Below are positions 7,584-15,026 of a stretch of 53,019 nucleotides of DNA, in pieces. The number at the start of each line of letters is the position of its first letter. Position 1 is the first letter of the stretch. A program made the position numbers and the translations under genes. Under the pieces are notes generated by a model. That model was not told where the DNA came from and did no database searches. It was given only the letters and a program-made list of their open reading frames with translations. Source of the stretch: an uncultured Clostridia bacterium. GTDB taxonomy: Bacteria; Bacillota; Clostridia; Christensenellales; Borkfalkiaceae. The stretch spans positions 1-53,019 of the forward strand of contig CALVMR010000033.1 of NCBI GenBank assembly GCA_944346885.1, given 5' to 3'.

Positions 7584-7668
7584 GTTTGTTACCCCTCTTT
7601 TTTGATTTTCTTTTCATCACCGCTTCGCGGAAAATACCTCTGCGGGGAGATTGCCGCTAAAAGAGATA

Positions 7669-7929
7669 TTAGCTCTCTTTGCCGTCCTTGCGTTCGTTCG
7701 CCGTATCGCGTATGCCGCACATAAAACCTTTGGCGCACTCGCGGGCTTTGCCTTTGCCGTGCAACGCCGTTGCTTTGTAATCGTCGATCTGCGCGAGCAA
7801 ACGCTTGCGTTCGGCTTTGTCCGCTTTCGGGTATTGCCGATATGCTTGCACGCCCCAAACATAGCCGTATGAAAACGGCGTTTTCCTCTCGCGGTTATAC
7901 CGTACCTTTTCATCGACCGTCAATGACAT
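7669..7929 (-). CDS. Small basic protein of unknown function (element)
   Basis: 86 residues, no recognised family. It is charged and mostly helical, with Lys/Arg-rich middle and tail and two cysteines near the C-terminus (ECAKGFMCGIRD). It has some local likeness to the 82-residue protein at 14767-15015 (K-G-K-x-x-x-C...FxxG), which may only reflect composition. The ATG at 7929 is preferred over an in-frame GTG at 7938 because AAGGGGTGA lies at the right distance. The stop of the previous gene overlaps this binding site, so the two are probably translationally coupled. It is immediately upstream of rep in the transcript. Confidence 0.6.
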   Translation of the reverse strand: MSLTVDEKVRYNRERKTPFSYGYVWGVQAYRQYPKADKAERKRLLAQIDDYKATALHGKGKARECAKGFMCGIRDTANERKDGKES

Positions 7930-7934
7930 TGCTT

Positions 7935-8192
7935 TCACCCCTTTTTTGAAAATACACTTTCAAATATGACGCAATACTCTTTCGCCGCTTCGTAAACGAC
8001 AGTAAAGGGCATATGCCATTCCGAAAAATGTTCCGATAAAAACTCTAAAACCAAAAAGAAATTTTCCCGCTTGCCGCAAATGCCTAACCTTGCGGCAATC
8101 TCAAAGGCATATCCCAAAATTTTCTTTTGGTCTTCCGTCAGCGTTGCTTTGCCGCCTTTCCAAACGGCTTTAATCATCAAGAGTCTTTCCAT
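7935..8192 (-). CDS. Small protein of unknown function (element)
   Basis: 85 residues from the ATG at 8192. A second ATG at 8177 has a better spaced GGAAAG and would give 80 residues. The protein is mixed helical (LTEDQKKILGYAFEIAARLGICGK) without membrane segments or known motifs. Palindrome copy 3 sits in the 29-bp gap before the start, and copy 2 overlaps its 3' end. I cannot assign a function. Confidence 0.55.
   Translation of the reverse strand: MERLLMIKAVWKGGKATLTEDQKKILGYAFEIAARLGICGKRENFFLVLEFLSEHFSEWHMPFTVVYEAAKEYCVIFESVFSKKG
7945..7964. repeat. Palindrome copy 2 (one mismatch)
   Basis: TTTGAAAAT-AC-ACTTTCAAA. Overlaps the last codons of the 85-residue gene and lies 16 bp from the start of the next gene. 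Confidence 0.7.
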
Positions 8193-8209
8193 GCGCTTAA
8201 CCGTTCCTG

Positions 8210-8229
8210 TTTGAAAGTGCACTTTCAAA
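8210..8229. repeat. Palindrome copy 3 (perfect 20-bp)
   Basis: TTTGAAAGTGCACTTTCAAA, a perfect palindrome, in the gap between the 56- and 85-residue genes. Confidence 0.85.
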
Positions 8230-8230
8230 T

Positions 8231-8401
8231 TTATTGCTTTTCAGACTTACGCCAACCCGCTTTATAAACCTCACGGGCAATATCCATACTTTTACAAACG
8301 GGAGCACCCGTTGCCGCTATAACAACAGCCAAATCACAAATATCGTTTTCACGCTGTTGCAAAAACTGCTTAAAACCTTTTTCAAAATCTTCTATGTTCA
8401 T
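8231..8401 (-). CDS. 56-residue protein of unknown function (element)
   Basis: Begins MNIEDFEKGFKQF, with a moderately hydrophobic centre (DLAVVIAATGAPV) that is too short and polar-flanked to be a membrane anchor. AAAGGACGG before the ATG is a good ribosome binding site, and the gene follows the same strand and spacing as its neighbours, so I take it as real. No family recognised. The non-coding RNA unit on the other strand starts about 90 bp beyond its start codon. Confidence 0.6.
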   Translation of the reverse strand: MNIEDFEKGFKQFLQQRENDICDLAVVIAATGAPVCKSMDIAREVYKAGWRKSEKQ

Positions 8402-8457
8402 AGTTTTACCGTCCTTTTTGAATTATCAAATCAATTTTGCAAATCACCGAAAATCGG

Positions 8458-8486
8458 TTGACTTTTTCCCACCGTTGCACTATAAT
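8458..8486 (+). promoter_or_regulatory. Consensus promoter on the plus strand inside the element
   Basis: TTGACT (8458-8463), 17-bp spacer, TATAAT (8481-8486). It is the only full consensus promoter of the element pointing against the protein genes. Confidence 0.8.
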
Positions 8487-8492
8487 CAAAAA

Positions 8493-8600
8493 CGCAAGTG
8501 ATAGGAAACTGTTCGCTATTTATTTAGCGTGGTCTATCAAACGCCCCCGCTCGTTAAGAGTGGAGTTTACAGCGGCTGAAATAAGCCGCTGTTATTTTTT
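8493..8600 (+). ncRNA. Candidate small non-coding RNA (about 108 nt) of the element
   Basis: Starts about 7 nt after a consensus promoter and ends in a terminator ACAGCGGCT / AGCCGCTGT (8569-8592) with six T after TA. No start codon with ribosome binding site and no reading frame of useful length. The interior can fold: GATAG (8500-8504) with CTATC (8534-8538) closing a stem that contains CGCTA / TAGCG (8514-8518, 8525-8529). It lies in the 197-bp gap between two minus-strand genes, so it is opposite to the operon but antisense only to its untranslated part. It could regulate the operon or serve as a transcription-primed minus-strand origin. Confidence 0.65.
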
Positions 8601-9060
8601 AATCCGAATAAAGCCGCTTGATTTTTGCCTTATCACGCTCCGTTAACTCTAAACGGGGCGTGATATACTTATCCTCGTATATATCACTACGGTCTATCCA
8701 TTTATTACGTCCGTCCGCCGTTTTGCTAATCTGCCTATCAATGTTATTATCCAAAATAACATAGTTTGAGGTTACGCTCATAAGCGGAGCGACTAAAATG
8801 CGCTTTTTGCTATCTTCCTTGACCGCAATGCACAAGCGGGGTTTACTCATTCCGTTGCCAAACTTTTTATCGTCGGTCACAATCACTTTCGGTTCGGAAT
8901 ACGATTGCCTATCAAGCCGTTGCAGTTCGGGTAAACGTCTCGCCGCTTTTGCTTTTAGCTTGTCATCAGCCGCTCTTTTTCCTTTTACAATGTCAGTATA
9001 ATAGTTAATCTTTTCGCGGACAGAATAATACGTCTGCCCCGTCTTTCCATGTTTGAACAT
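8599..9060 (-). CDS. 153-residue protein of unknown function (element)
   Basis: No membrane segment. The first about 50 residues are basic and helical (KLKAKAARRLPELQRL); the rest is likely beta-rich (KPRLCIAVKEDSKKRILVAPLMSVTSNYVILD). That second part loosely resembles the beta-barrel of PemK/MazF-like proteins, but I see no catalytic signature and give this only as an idea to test. GAGGTGGG before the ATG is a strong ribosome binding site. The stop codon overlaps the last bases of the terminator of the plus-strand RNA unit. Confidence 0.65.
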   Translation of the reverse strand: MFKHGKTGQTYYSVREKINYYTDIVKGKRAADDKLKAKAARRLPELQRLDRQSYSEPKVIVTDDKKFGNGMSKPRLCIAVKEDSKKRILVAPLMSVTSNYVILDNNIDRQISKTADGRNKWIDRSDIYEDKYITPRLELTERDKAKIKRLYSD

Positions 9061-9069
9061 AAACCCACC

Positions 9070-9189
9070 TCAATCAAAAACTTCGTCGATATTGTAACCA
9101 TGCGGGCAATTCTGCTCGCCATATTCAATCGCTTTGTCGATGTCATCAAAATAAAATTCGCCGTCATCGCACGTCAAAACATAGCCCAT
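9070..9189 (-). CDS. 39-residue acidic protein (element)
   Basis: MGYVLTCDDGEFYFDDIDK... ends with NIDEVFD. Strongly acidic, two cysteines. GAGGTGATATT gives an ideal ribosome binding site, and the stop is 9 bp before the next ATG. Small acidic proteins in this place could be DNA mimics or regulators, but nothing in the sequence proves it. Confidence 0.6.
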   Translation of the reverse strand: MGYVLTCDDGEFYFDDIDKAIEYGEQNCPHGYNIDEVFD

Positions 9190-9419
9190 AATATCACCTC
9201 ACAAAAGTTATACCGAGGGAGGCACGCCCCGATCGGCTTAATTTTATACGGCGACCCCGCCCGCGTACACCGTACCCGCTGCCACCTAAAAAGAGGGGAT
9301 AGCCATTCGGCAGCGCCCAAACGTGCGCCGACGTGCACGCCGCACGCACCCGTTAAGCTGTAATACAAAACACCCCTGCGGGAAAAACACCCTGCGGGAA
9401 TGGCTGTTAAAAAGAAAAG
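9190..9419. other. 230-bp gap with dyads, no convincing gene
   Basis: Holds two CCCTGCGGG mini-dyads (9371-9384, 9388-9400) and an imperfect palindrome centred on GTGCAC near 9335. A 64-codon frame starting with TTG at 9368 has no ribosome binding site and no family likeness. A second origin or a processing region is possible. Confidence 0.4.
9371..9400. repeat. Two CACCCYTGCGGGAA mini-dyads
   Basis: Two adjacent copies of a short dyad that recurs in other gaps of the element (6356-6369, 7635-7650, 15603-15616, 15622-15637). Read on the minus strand it is a small hairpin CCCGCAGGG followed by TGTTTT. Confidence 0.55.
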
Positions 9420-9662
9420 CTACTGCCCGTTTCGGGCTTTTTTCTTTTCCCGTTCCTTTCGCGCCACGCCTTTTTGGTACTGCCTGTCCGCTTTGTCTAT
9501 CTTGCGGAACTGACGTTTCATGTTCTTGAATATGTACGCCAAAATCTTTTTGTTGTACTTTTCGGGCACGAAATCGGCAGTATCGAGCGTGCGGGCAAAC
9601 GTCGCGTAATACGTTTCAAGACACGTATCTATGAGCTTATTTTTGTTATAGTTTATCTTCAT
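9420..9662 (-). CDS. 80-residue basic protein coupled to zot
   Basis: Lys/Arg-rich helical protein (KNMKRQFRKIDKADRQYQKG) with no membrane helix. Its ATG overlaps the zot stop (TGATG), so translation is coupled and expression should follow zot. Possibly an assembly or DNA-binding accessory; unknown. Confidence 0.65.
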   Translation of the reverse strand: MKINYNKNKLIDTCLETYYATFARTLDTADFVPEKYNKKILAYIFKNMKRQFRKIDKADRQYQKGVARKEREKKKARNGQ

Positions 9663-10477
9663 CACGCCTTACCCCGCGAATAGAAGTTTTCGGGCAGCTC
9701 ATCGTCCATATCCCGCAAATACTTGACATACCCGTCAATCGTGCCGTCGTTCGGCTCTGCGGGCATATAGTCGAAATCTTCGTGCAAATGCCCGTCGTAA
9801 AACTTTGGCTTGCAATTTTGACTGTCATAGCACGCGAACACGTTATAATCGGCTTTGACGATCTCTTCCGTGTAACAGTCTTTGTCTTTCTTCCCGCTGC
9901 TCATATAGCGGTCGAAAAGCCCGCTGTTATCAATGCGGCGTATCGTCCATTTGAGCGAACACACGCGCCCGAACCCGTCATGCTTGAATGCCAAATCGAC
10001 GATCTCAATGAACTGCGAAAGTTCCCGCACGTTCACGTCAATGAGCATGGGACGCTGCGTATCGAGCCAAATATCCAAATCATTATGCCCGTGCTGCTCA
10101 TACCAGCGCGACTGCCAATCGGGGAAATACCGCGCCATGCGGCTGTTGAGATACTTCTGCGCTTCGGTAATGCAGATACACTCATGCGGCAAACTGAAAT
10201 GCGTTTGTACAAACTCATTTGCATAGCCCAAACGGAACGGGTTGATACGGCGGGAAAGACGGGGGCTGTACCCGAACTTGCGCATGACAATATCGTAGTT
10301 CGCCGATACGCAATGCACGGGCACAGTCTTTATCCCGTCAAAGCCGTTTTGCTGTTTCAATAATATCTCCCGCCGCATGGCGATATTCCGTTGTCTGTCA
10401 AACGCCGCCGTGTTCGCAATGTGCGTTAAAAAGCACGTTTTGCCCGTCCGCGGCGGAGCAAATATTATTGTGATCAT
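9662..10477 (-). CDS. Zot / pI-like phage assembly ATPase
   Basis: 271 residues. Proteins of this family drive extrusion of filamentous phage through the membrane. Walker A is APPRTGKT (7-14); a Walker B-like strand CICITEAQ (100-107) ends with the Glu-Ala-Gln typical for Zot. HGHNDLDIWLDTQRP (129-143) and VRELSQFIE are the conserved polar block after it. The usual membrane helix in the C-terminal half is not visible here, so membrane contact may go through a partner. It follows the 684-residue secreted protein, the usual adsorption-protein/Zot neighbourhood of inoviruses. The ribosome binding site is weak, and palindrome copy 4 lies 13 bp before the start. Confidence 0.9.
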   Translation of the reverse strand: MITIIFAPPRTGKTCFLTHIANTAAFDRQRNIAMRREILLKQQNGFDGIKTVPVHCVSANYDIVMRKFGYSPRLSRRINPFRLGYANEFVQTHFSLPHECICITEAQKYLNSRMARYFPDWQSRWYEQHGHNDLDIWLDTQRPMLIDVNVRELSQFIEIVDLAFKHDGFGRVCSLKWTIRRIDNSGLFDRYMSSGKKDKDCYTEEIVKADYNVFACYDSQNCKPKFYDGHLHEDFDYMPAEPNDGTIDGYVKYLRDMDDELPENFYSRGKA

Positions 10478-10489
10478 ACCGACACCGTT

Positions 10490-10509
10490 TTTGAAAGTGT
10501 ACTTTCAAT
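10490..10509. repeat. Palindrome copy 4
   Basis: TTTGAAAGT-GT-ACTTTCAAT, in the gap between the 684-residue gene and zot. Confidence 0.75.
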
Positions 10510-10545
10510 TTTGCCGCTAAAACAGCGGCAGCCAGCCAAAATAAA

Positions 10546-12600
10546 CTACAATAATTTCGTTAAAGACAATGCCCAAGTTTGAATAAAAAATATATCCAAC
10601 ACCACGGTTACGGCGACAAGGATAATCGTTACCCATGTCGGCAAACCGCAAAGTTTATGCAACAAAATTTGCAACAACCATAAGATGAGAACTTCGCCAA
10701 GAATAAGGATAACGTATGCCCACCATGCGGCACTTTCTTCCTGCCAGCTCGCAGGCGGCTTGCCGTCGGGTGCTATGTCAATAGGCGACATGACAACACC
10801 GAGCGTTTTTGAAGTCACGCCGTTCGAGAATGTAACGTCGAGAATATCAAAACCGAGTTGCACCCACATTTGAGCAAAATAGGCGTTCAAGTCGATATAA
10901 TCATAGCACCCCATAGTACCGCCAACCAAGTACCACTCAGTGCTACGCGCATATTCCGTTGCTTGTACGGAAATATATTCGGACTGCTTATAGCGAAACA
11001 GATACACTGTTTCGGGATCATCCTTGCTTTCCGCCGCCGTGATATAATCACATAAATCAGTGTAATCGCTTTCATCTATAAAGAACTTATCGCAAAATTC
11101 CGATTTTCCGTACTTTTCAACGTCCGCAGAAGTAACTGCTTGTATCGCGGAAACGGAGATAAAATTCTCACTCTGTACCGTACTGCCAAAAAGTCTGTTC
11201 CAAGCACTGTCATCAACGATATTATCTGTCAGTTCATAGGTATCGTCCGATTCAATAATAATATCCTCAAACTCGCTTGCGACTTCTGAGAACAAATCTT
11301 TACTGTATCGGTCATTCACCAACTCGCCGCCGTGTTCGTCCGTATACGTTTCAAACCAACCCGCCGTTTCGTCATTACCAAGTAAATCCTCCGCTGCAAT
11401 AACATGCGTACCCGCATTTAGACCGTCCGCCAAAAACAAGATTGTCAAAGTAGTGACAAGAGTTTCATACCCGCCAGCAATACCGCCCTGATCAGTATTA
11501 CCGTCAATTAAATCAGTATCTCCTGCATATGTGCCAAAAAACGGGTTATACGCATAATATCCCGTATAAGGGGCAAGTTCATCATCATCACGCATGCCTT
11601 CAACGGCTCTCGTAGCTATAATCGAATACGGAAAAGCATACTTTTCATATTCTTCCTTTGTGCCACCATCCACATACTCACCCAAGAACGGGTAAATTGT
11701 ATCGTAAATATCCCGATTGCCCGTAACAAGCATAGGAGCGGTACGCGCGTCAAGCCACGTTGCATGAACTGCCGACATTTCGCCGTATGCCTCTATGTAC
11801 TTATTCGGAACGGAAAAATATACCGATTGCAGAACATCACGGGTTACACCGTCGCTATGCGTGCCGTCGGGGTAGAAGTATGTGCTATGCACGTCCAAAG
11901 AAAGCGTTTCGCCTTGCTCGTCATGGTACACAAGTGTACTTTCGGCATTTATATCCATGCCGTAACCTTTTGCATAGCCTTCATAGGTGTACGTTGTATC
12001 GACAAAATAACTCTCCGCCGTACTATTGCCGTCCAATACAAGTTCAATCTCGCTCACGTCATACACGCGCTTATCGCTTGCCAATCGGTCAAAAACCTGC
12101 TCTTTCTGTTCGCCCGAAAGCATGACTTTGAATTTAAGGAACAAACCCTCATAGTTCGGTACTTCGCATTGATTAAGGTACAAAAGCATATACTTCGTAT
12201 GCCCCGTACCATCATTTGCGCCCGCACGCAGACTAATAGTATTCAGCGTAGAATTTGTCTTAAACTTCAACGCCTGCGGGTTCCAAACGTACACATACAG
12301 ACCGTAATTATCCCGCAAGTTACTGTAAAAACTGTAACAGTATTCGCCCAGCATGAACACTTGCGTTTCGTAGTTTTTGTTAAAGGCGTAGTTTGAAATG
12401 TTGAACTTCACGCCGTCTATGGTCGAATTTTGCAAATCGTCCATGACGTTGGAACTATCCATTTGCACGTCACCGACTGCGGTATCGGCGTAAGCAACGG
12501 GGGCGGTCAAATGACCGCCCAGCAACATTGCCACACACAACATGCAGAGGACGAACAACGACAATATCCGTTGAAAGTGTACTTTCAAAATCTTTTTCAT
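10546..12600 (-). CDS. Large secreted, membrane-anchored protein; candidate adsorption (pIII-like) protein
   Basis: 684 residues. A clear signal peptide (KK start, hydrophobic core about 12-28, likely cut after AYA at residue 38) and two C-terminal membrane helices (about 610-632 and 650-672) put the roughly 570-residue middle outside the cell. The middle is acidic, rich in Tyr/Asp and has no domain I recognise. Size, topology and position directly before zot match a filamentous-phage adsorption protein, but there is no sequence proof. The ATG at 12600 is preferred to the upstream GTG (12609) because AGAGGTG is well spaced to it. Palindrome copy 5 is inside its codons 4-10 (ILKVHFQ). Confidence 0.75.
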   Translation of the reverse strand: MKKILKVHFQRILSLFVLCMLCVAMLLGGHLTAPVAYADTAVGDVQMDSSNVMDDLQNSTIDGVKFNISNYAFNKNYETQVFMLGEYCYSFYSNLRDNYGLYVYVWNPQALKFKTNSTLNTISLRAGANDGTGHTKYMLLYLNQCEVPNYEGLFLKFKVMLSGEQKEQVFDRLASDKRVYDVSEIELVLDGNSTAESYFVDTTYTYEGYAKGYGMDINAESTLVYHDEQGETLSLDVHSTYFYPDGTHSDGVTRDVLQSVYFSVPNKYIEAYGEMSAVHATWLDARTAPMLVTGNRDIYDTIYPFLGEYVDGGTKEEYEKYAFPYSIIATRAVEGMRDDDELAPYTGYYAYNPFFGTYAGDTDLIDGNTDQGGIAGGYETLVTTLTILFLADGLNAGTHVIAAEDLLGNDETAGWFETYTDEHGGELVNDRYSKDLFSEVASEFEDIIIESDDTYELTDNIVDDSAWNRLFGSTVQSENFISVSAIQAVTSADVEKYGKSEFCDKFFIDESDYTDLCDYITAAESKDDPETVYLFRYKQSEYISVQATEYARSTEWYLVGGTMGCYDYIDLNAYFAQMWVQLGFDILDVTFSNGVTSKTLGVVMSPIDIAPDGKPPASWQEESAAWWAYVILILGEVLILWLLQILLHKLCGLPTWVTIILVAVTVVLDIFFIQTWALSLTKLL
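12570..12589. repeat. Palindrome copy 5, inside a coding start
   Basis: gTTGAAAGT-GT-ACTTTCAAA overlapping codons 4-10 of the 684-residue protein gene. Its retention inside a signal peptide suggests the DNA site matters. Confidence 0.75.
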
Positions 12601-12613
12601 CGCTTTCACCTCT

Positions 12614-13192
12614 TTAAAAGACTATCGATGGCGGATCAAACGAAACGATAAAATCATAAAACATAAACCATAGCACAACAGAACTTTCGTCCACCGTTAT
12701 AGTGATGACAAAATACGCAATATCGTCCGAAAGTTCATCCATAAGCGTTATATCACCATCATACTTTAATTCAATGGCTTGCTTCACCGTAAGCCCAACA
12801 GGCAACGACACAGAAAAACCGTCTACACGCTTTTTTAAACTAAAAATGCTTGAATAATCGTCAGCTTCGGCGTTGCCTTCATACAAACAGTGAAACTCAT
12901 CTCCGACAATGAAACGAACAGTATTCGCGGAGTTTGCCATAACACTTACGGAATAATTAACGTCCCCACCCGTCAACGACTTTACAGAAAAATCATACGT
13001 TCCGCCGCTTACAAATTCAAGGCTTCCACCGTCCATGCCGCCTAAATAACGTTTACCTTCATGCTCAACGTAAAACGTTATCCCTTGACTGCGCAGAGTA
13101 AAATACAGCACAACGCCCACGGCGGCGATCACAAGAATGAGCGCCGACAGCACCGCTATGACTTTCCCAAAAGAACCGCCACCTTTACTCAT
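12614..13192 (-). CDS. N-terminally membrane-anchored protein, unknown (element)
   Basis: 192 residues: a short Gly-rich polar start, one strong membrane helix (VIAVLSALILVIAAVGVVLYF, about 11-31), then a beta-rich domain. The C-terminal segment VVLWFMFYDFIVSF is also hydrophobic. Thirteen bases separate it from the pIII-like gene. It may be a structural or assembly protein that waits in the membrane; no family recognised. Confidence 0.7.
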   Translation of the reverse strand: MSKGGGSFGKVIAVLSALILVIAAVGVVLYFTLRSQGITFYVEHEGKRYLGGMDGGSLEFVSGGTYDFSVKSLTGGDVNYSVSVMANSANTVRFIVGDEFHCLYEGNAEADDYSSIFSLKKRVDGFSVSLPVGLTVKQAIELKYDGDITLMDELSDDIAYFVITITVDESSVVLWFMFYDFIVSFDPPSIVF

Positions 13193-13203
13193 ACCGTCAC
13201 CGC

Positions 13204-14322
13204 CTAAATCACAATTCCGCCCTGTTCAAACGTCACATTTTCAACAGCGGCAGTCAAATATTCAGCAGAAACAAGATATTTGCTCACCGCCCGAAAACGC
13301 AAACCGCTATCCATGCTATACACATGAAATTCGGCTTGAACCAAAGGCACTTCATCGCATACGGACTTCGCCAATTCCAAAATATCAAGCAAGTTCTCTT
13401 CGGACGAAGAAGGAAAATCGTAAAGGTCATCCGTGCCCTTCATATCCATAACGGTTAAGTTAAAAGCAAGCGGGTCTGCTTCATGCAGCAAACGGCTTTT
13501 TGTTGTGCAACCCGAAGCAAATTCAGAAGCTGCCAACACCTCAACCATTTCCTGCGTACCCGAAACGGTCAATTCTTCAACGTTGTAATCACAATCAACC
13601 GTATATGCGGTATACTTCATACTGAAAAAATCACGATAAAACGAAACACCTTGCATATAATCAGGCGCTTCGGCTAACCCGTCCGTCGAAGAAATAGAGC
13701 GTGACATAGACGCTTCAAGATCAGGAGAACCGTTAAACTCCACAGCAACAGAAACAATACGTTTCATAAAATCAACGGTACATTCAGCACTTTTTTGACT
13801 ACCGCTTCCGCCGAAAACCTCACCGACAACCTTGATCTGTTCGCCAAAAGGCTGCAAACATTGCACAACGCAGGCAAAGTCATCTTCTTCCGATTGCGTC
13901 ACCGTTAAATAATCGGAAACGCTTTTCCCCGTTGCCCATTCGCTGTCGGCATTGACCCAAACAGCTGAATATGAAACAGACTCAACGAGCGCATAAGAAG
14001 GCTCGACATTGATTTTCAAAGTAACGCTGTCATATTCTGCTGTTTCGCCGTCCAATGCCGCAGCGCTTCGGAAAGTCATTGCACGGGGCATGGAAACGAT
14101 CTCGTCGCTTGTAACCTCATTGCCGTTTTCATCCGTTACGGGAGCGCCGCCGTCTTGTTCATCCTCATCGGTAGGATCTTCCTGCTCTTCGCCCTTGCCC
14201 CAGCTGTTGAACCACGTCGCAATATCGCCGTTCGTGAACCAGCTTGAACCGATACCGCACACAAGTACGATGATCGCCGCAAGCAAAATAACGACGATTG
14301 CGCTCAAAGTTCCTTTTTTCAT
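13204..14322 (-). CDS. N-terminally membrane-anchored protein with acidic linker, unknown (element)
   Basis: 372 residues. A membrane helix (AIVVILLAAIIVLVCGIG, about 8-25) is followed by an acidic linker (EEQEDPTDEDEQD, about 45-57) and a large outer domain with several Ser/Thr/Val-rich, probably beta, segments. The Shine-Dalgarno AAGGAGATAAAGGAAG is strong. It forms a block with the 192- and 684-residue genes and zot, so a role in the virion or its export is likely by context. No domain recognised. Confidence 0.7.
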   Translation of the reverse strand: MKKGTLSAIVVILLAAIIVLVCGIGSSWFTNGDIATWFNSWGKGEEQEDPTDEDEQDGGAPVTDENGNEVTSDEIVSMPRAMTFRSAAALDGETAEYDSVTLKINVEPSYALVESVSYSAVWVNADSEWATGKSVSDYLTVTQSEEDDFACVVQCLQPFGEQIKVVGEVFGGSGSQKSAECTVDFMKRIVSVAVEFNGSPDLEASMSRSISSTDGLAEAPDYMQGVSFYRDFFSMKYTAYTVDCDYNVEELTVSGTQEMVEVLAASEFASGCTTKSRLLHEADPLAFNLTVMDMKGTDDLYDFPSSSEENLLDILELAKSVCDEVPLVQAEFHVYSMDSGLRFRAVSKYLVSAEYLTAAVENVTFEQGGIVI

Positions 14323-14336
14323 CTTCCTTTATCTCC

Positions 14337-14534
14337 TTAAAATTTTTTCGCTTTCTTGCAGAGCAACGCATACTCGTAGGTGTGGTGCTCTTTCATTGCA
14401 CGGTCAACGGCTTTCAGATCACCGCGCCGTGCCGCATTGTCTAACTTCCGTTCGCTATGCTCGTACATACTTTGCAAGCGTGCCGCAGAAGTGGTATAGG
14501 CAAGTTCTTTCTGTTTGCGTGTAAAACGTATCAT
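14337..14534 (-). CDS. 65-residue basic helical protein, unknown (element)
   Basis: Rich in Lys, Arg, Ala and Tyr (RKQKELAYTTSAARLQSMYEH), no membrane helix, so not a coat protein of known type. Separated by 3 bp from the gene before it. A small nucleic-acid binding role is possible but unproven. Confidence 0.6.
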   Translation of the reverse strand: MIRFTRKQKELAYTTSAARLQSMYEHSERKLDNAARRGDLKAVDRAMKEHHTYEYALLCKKAKKF

Positions 14535-14537
14535 GGC

Positions 14538-14756
14538 TTACACCCAACGCCCCGTTTTACGGTCATAGTTCGCGCTGCGGCGGACATTGTTCCCGTTATA
14601 GTCCGTGTGCCAATAGTGCAGGGTGATAACGTCATGCCCCTTTGTAGGCTTTGAGGACGTAACACAGTACGTCCGTTTCAACGCTTCGTTTTCTCGCCAG
14701 CCAGCGTTCGCCGACATAGCGCGTTTTTCCGAATTTGTCAGCTTTTTCAAAAACAT
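14538..14756 (-). CDS. 72-residue protein, unknown (element)
   Basis: Begins MFLKKLTNSEKRAMSANAG. The second half, with HYWHTDYNGNNVRRS and DRKTGRWV, looks like a small beta-sheet. The ATG at 14756 has AAGGGG in front; longer in-frame versions overlap the previous gene and are not needed. Confidence 0.55.
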   Translation of the reverse strand: MFLKKLTNSEKRAMSANAGWRENEALKRTYCVTSSKPTKGHDVITLHYWHTDYNGNNVRRSANYDRKTGRWV

Positions 14757-14766
14757 AGCGCGCCCC

Positions 14767-15015
14767 TTAACACTTCCGCACGTCAATGATCTCGCCGTTC
14801 GCGTCCACGACGTAACAAAAACCACCTTTCTTTACGGCTTTACTGCCGTTATAGGAGCGTTTCTTTTTGCCGCGCACGGCATTCACGCCGTTACGGAAAG
14901 ACTGTTTCGTCGCTTCATCAGGACAAACCACACGCTTGCCCGCTTTTGCCGTGGCATACGCACGCCCCATGTGATACGCCTTGCGTTCCTTTGCCGAATA
15001 CTTTGCCTTTGGCAT
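14767..15015 (-). CDS. 82-residue basic protein, unknown (element)
   Basis: Contains AYHMGRAYATAKAGKRVVC and QSFRNGVNAVRGKKKRS. The pattern 'Y..G..YA.AK.GK...C...K.SFRNG' gives a helix-rich basic N-terminal half and a short beta end. No family name recalled. AAGAGGTGAG before the ATG is an ideal ribosome binding site. Confidence 0.6.
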   Translation of the reverse strand: MPKAKYSAKERKAYHMGRAYATAKAGKRVVCPDEATKQSFRNGVNAVRGKKKRSYNGSKAVKKGGFCYVVDANGEIIDVRKC

Positions 15016-15026
15016 AATCTCACCTC

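Noticed and set aside
9174..9368. 64-codon minus frame in the 230-bp gap upstream of the 39-residue gene
   Set aside because: TTG start without ribosome binding site, no signal peptide or helix, overlaps the well-supported 39-residue gene.
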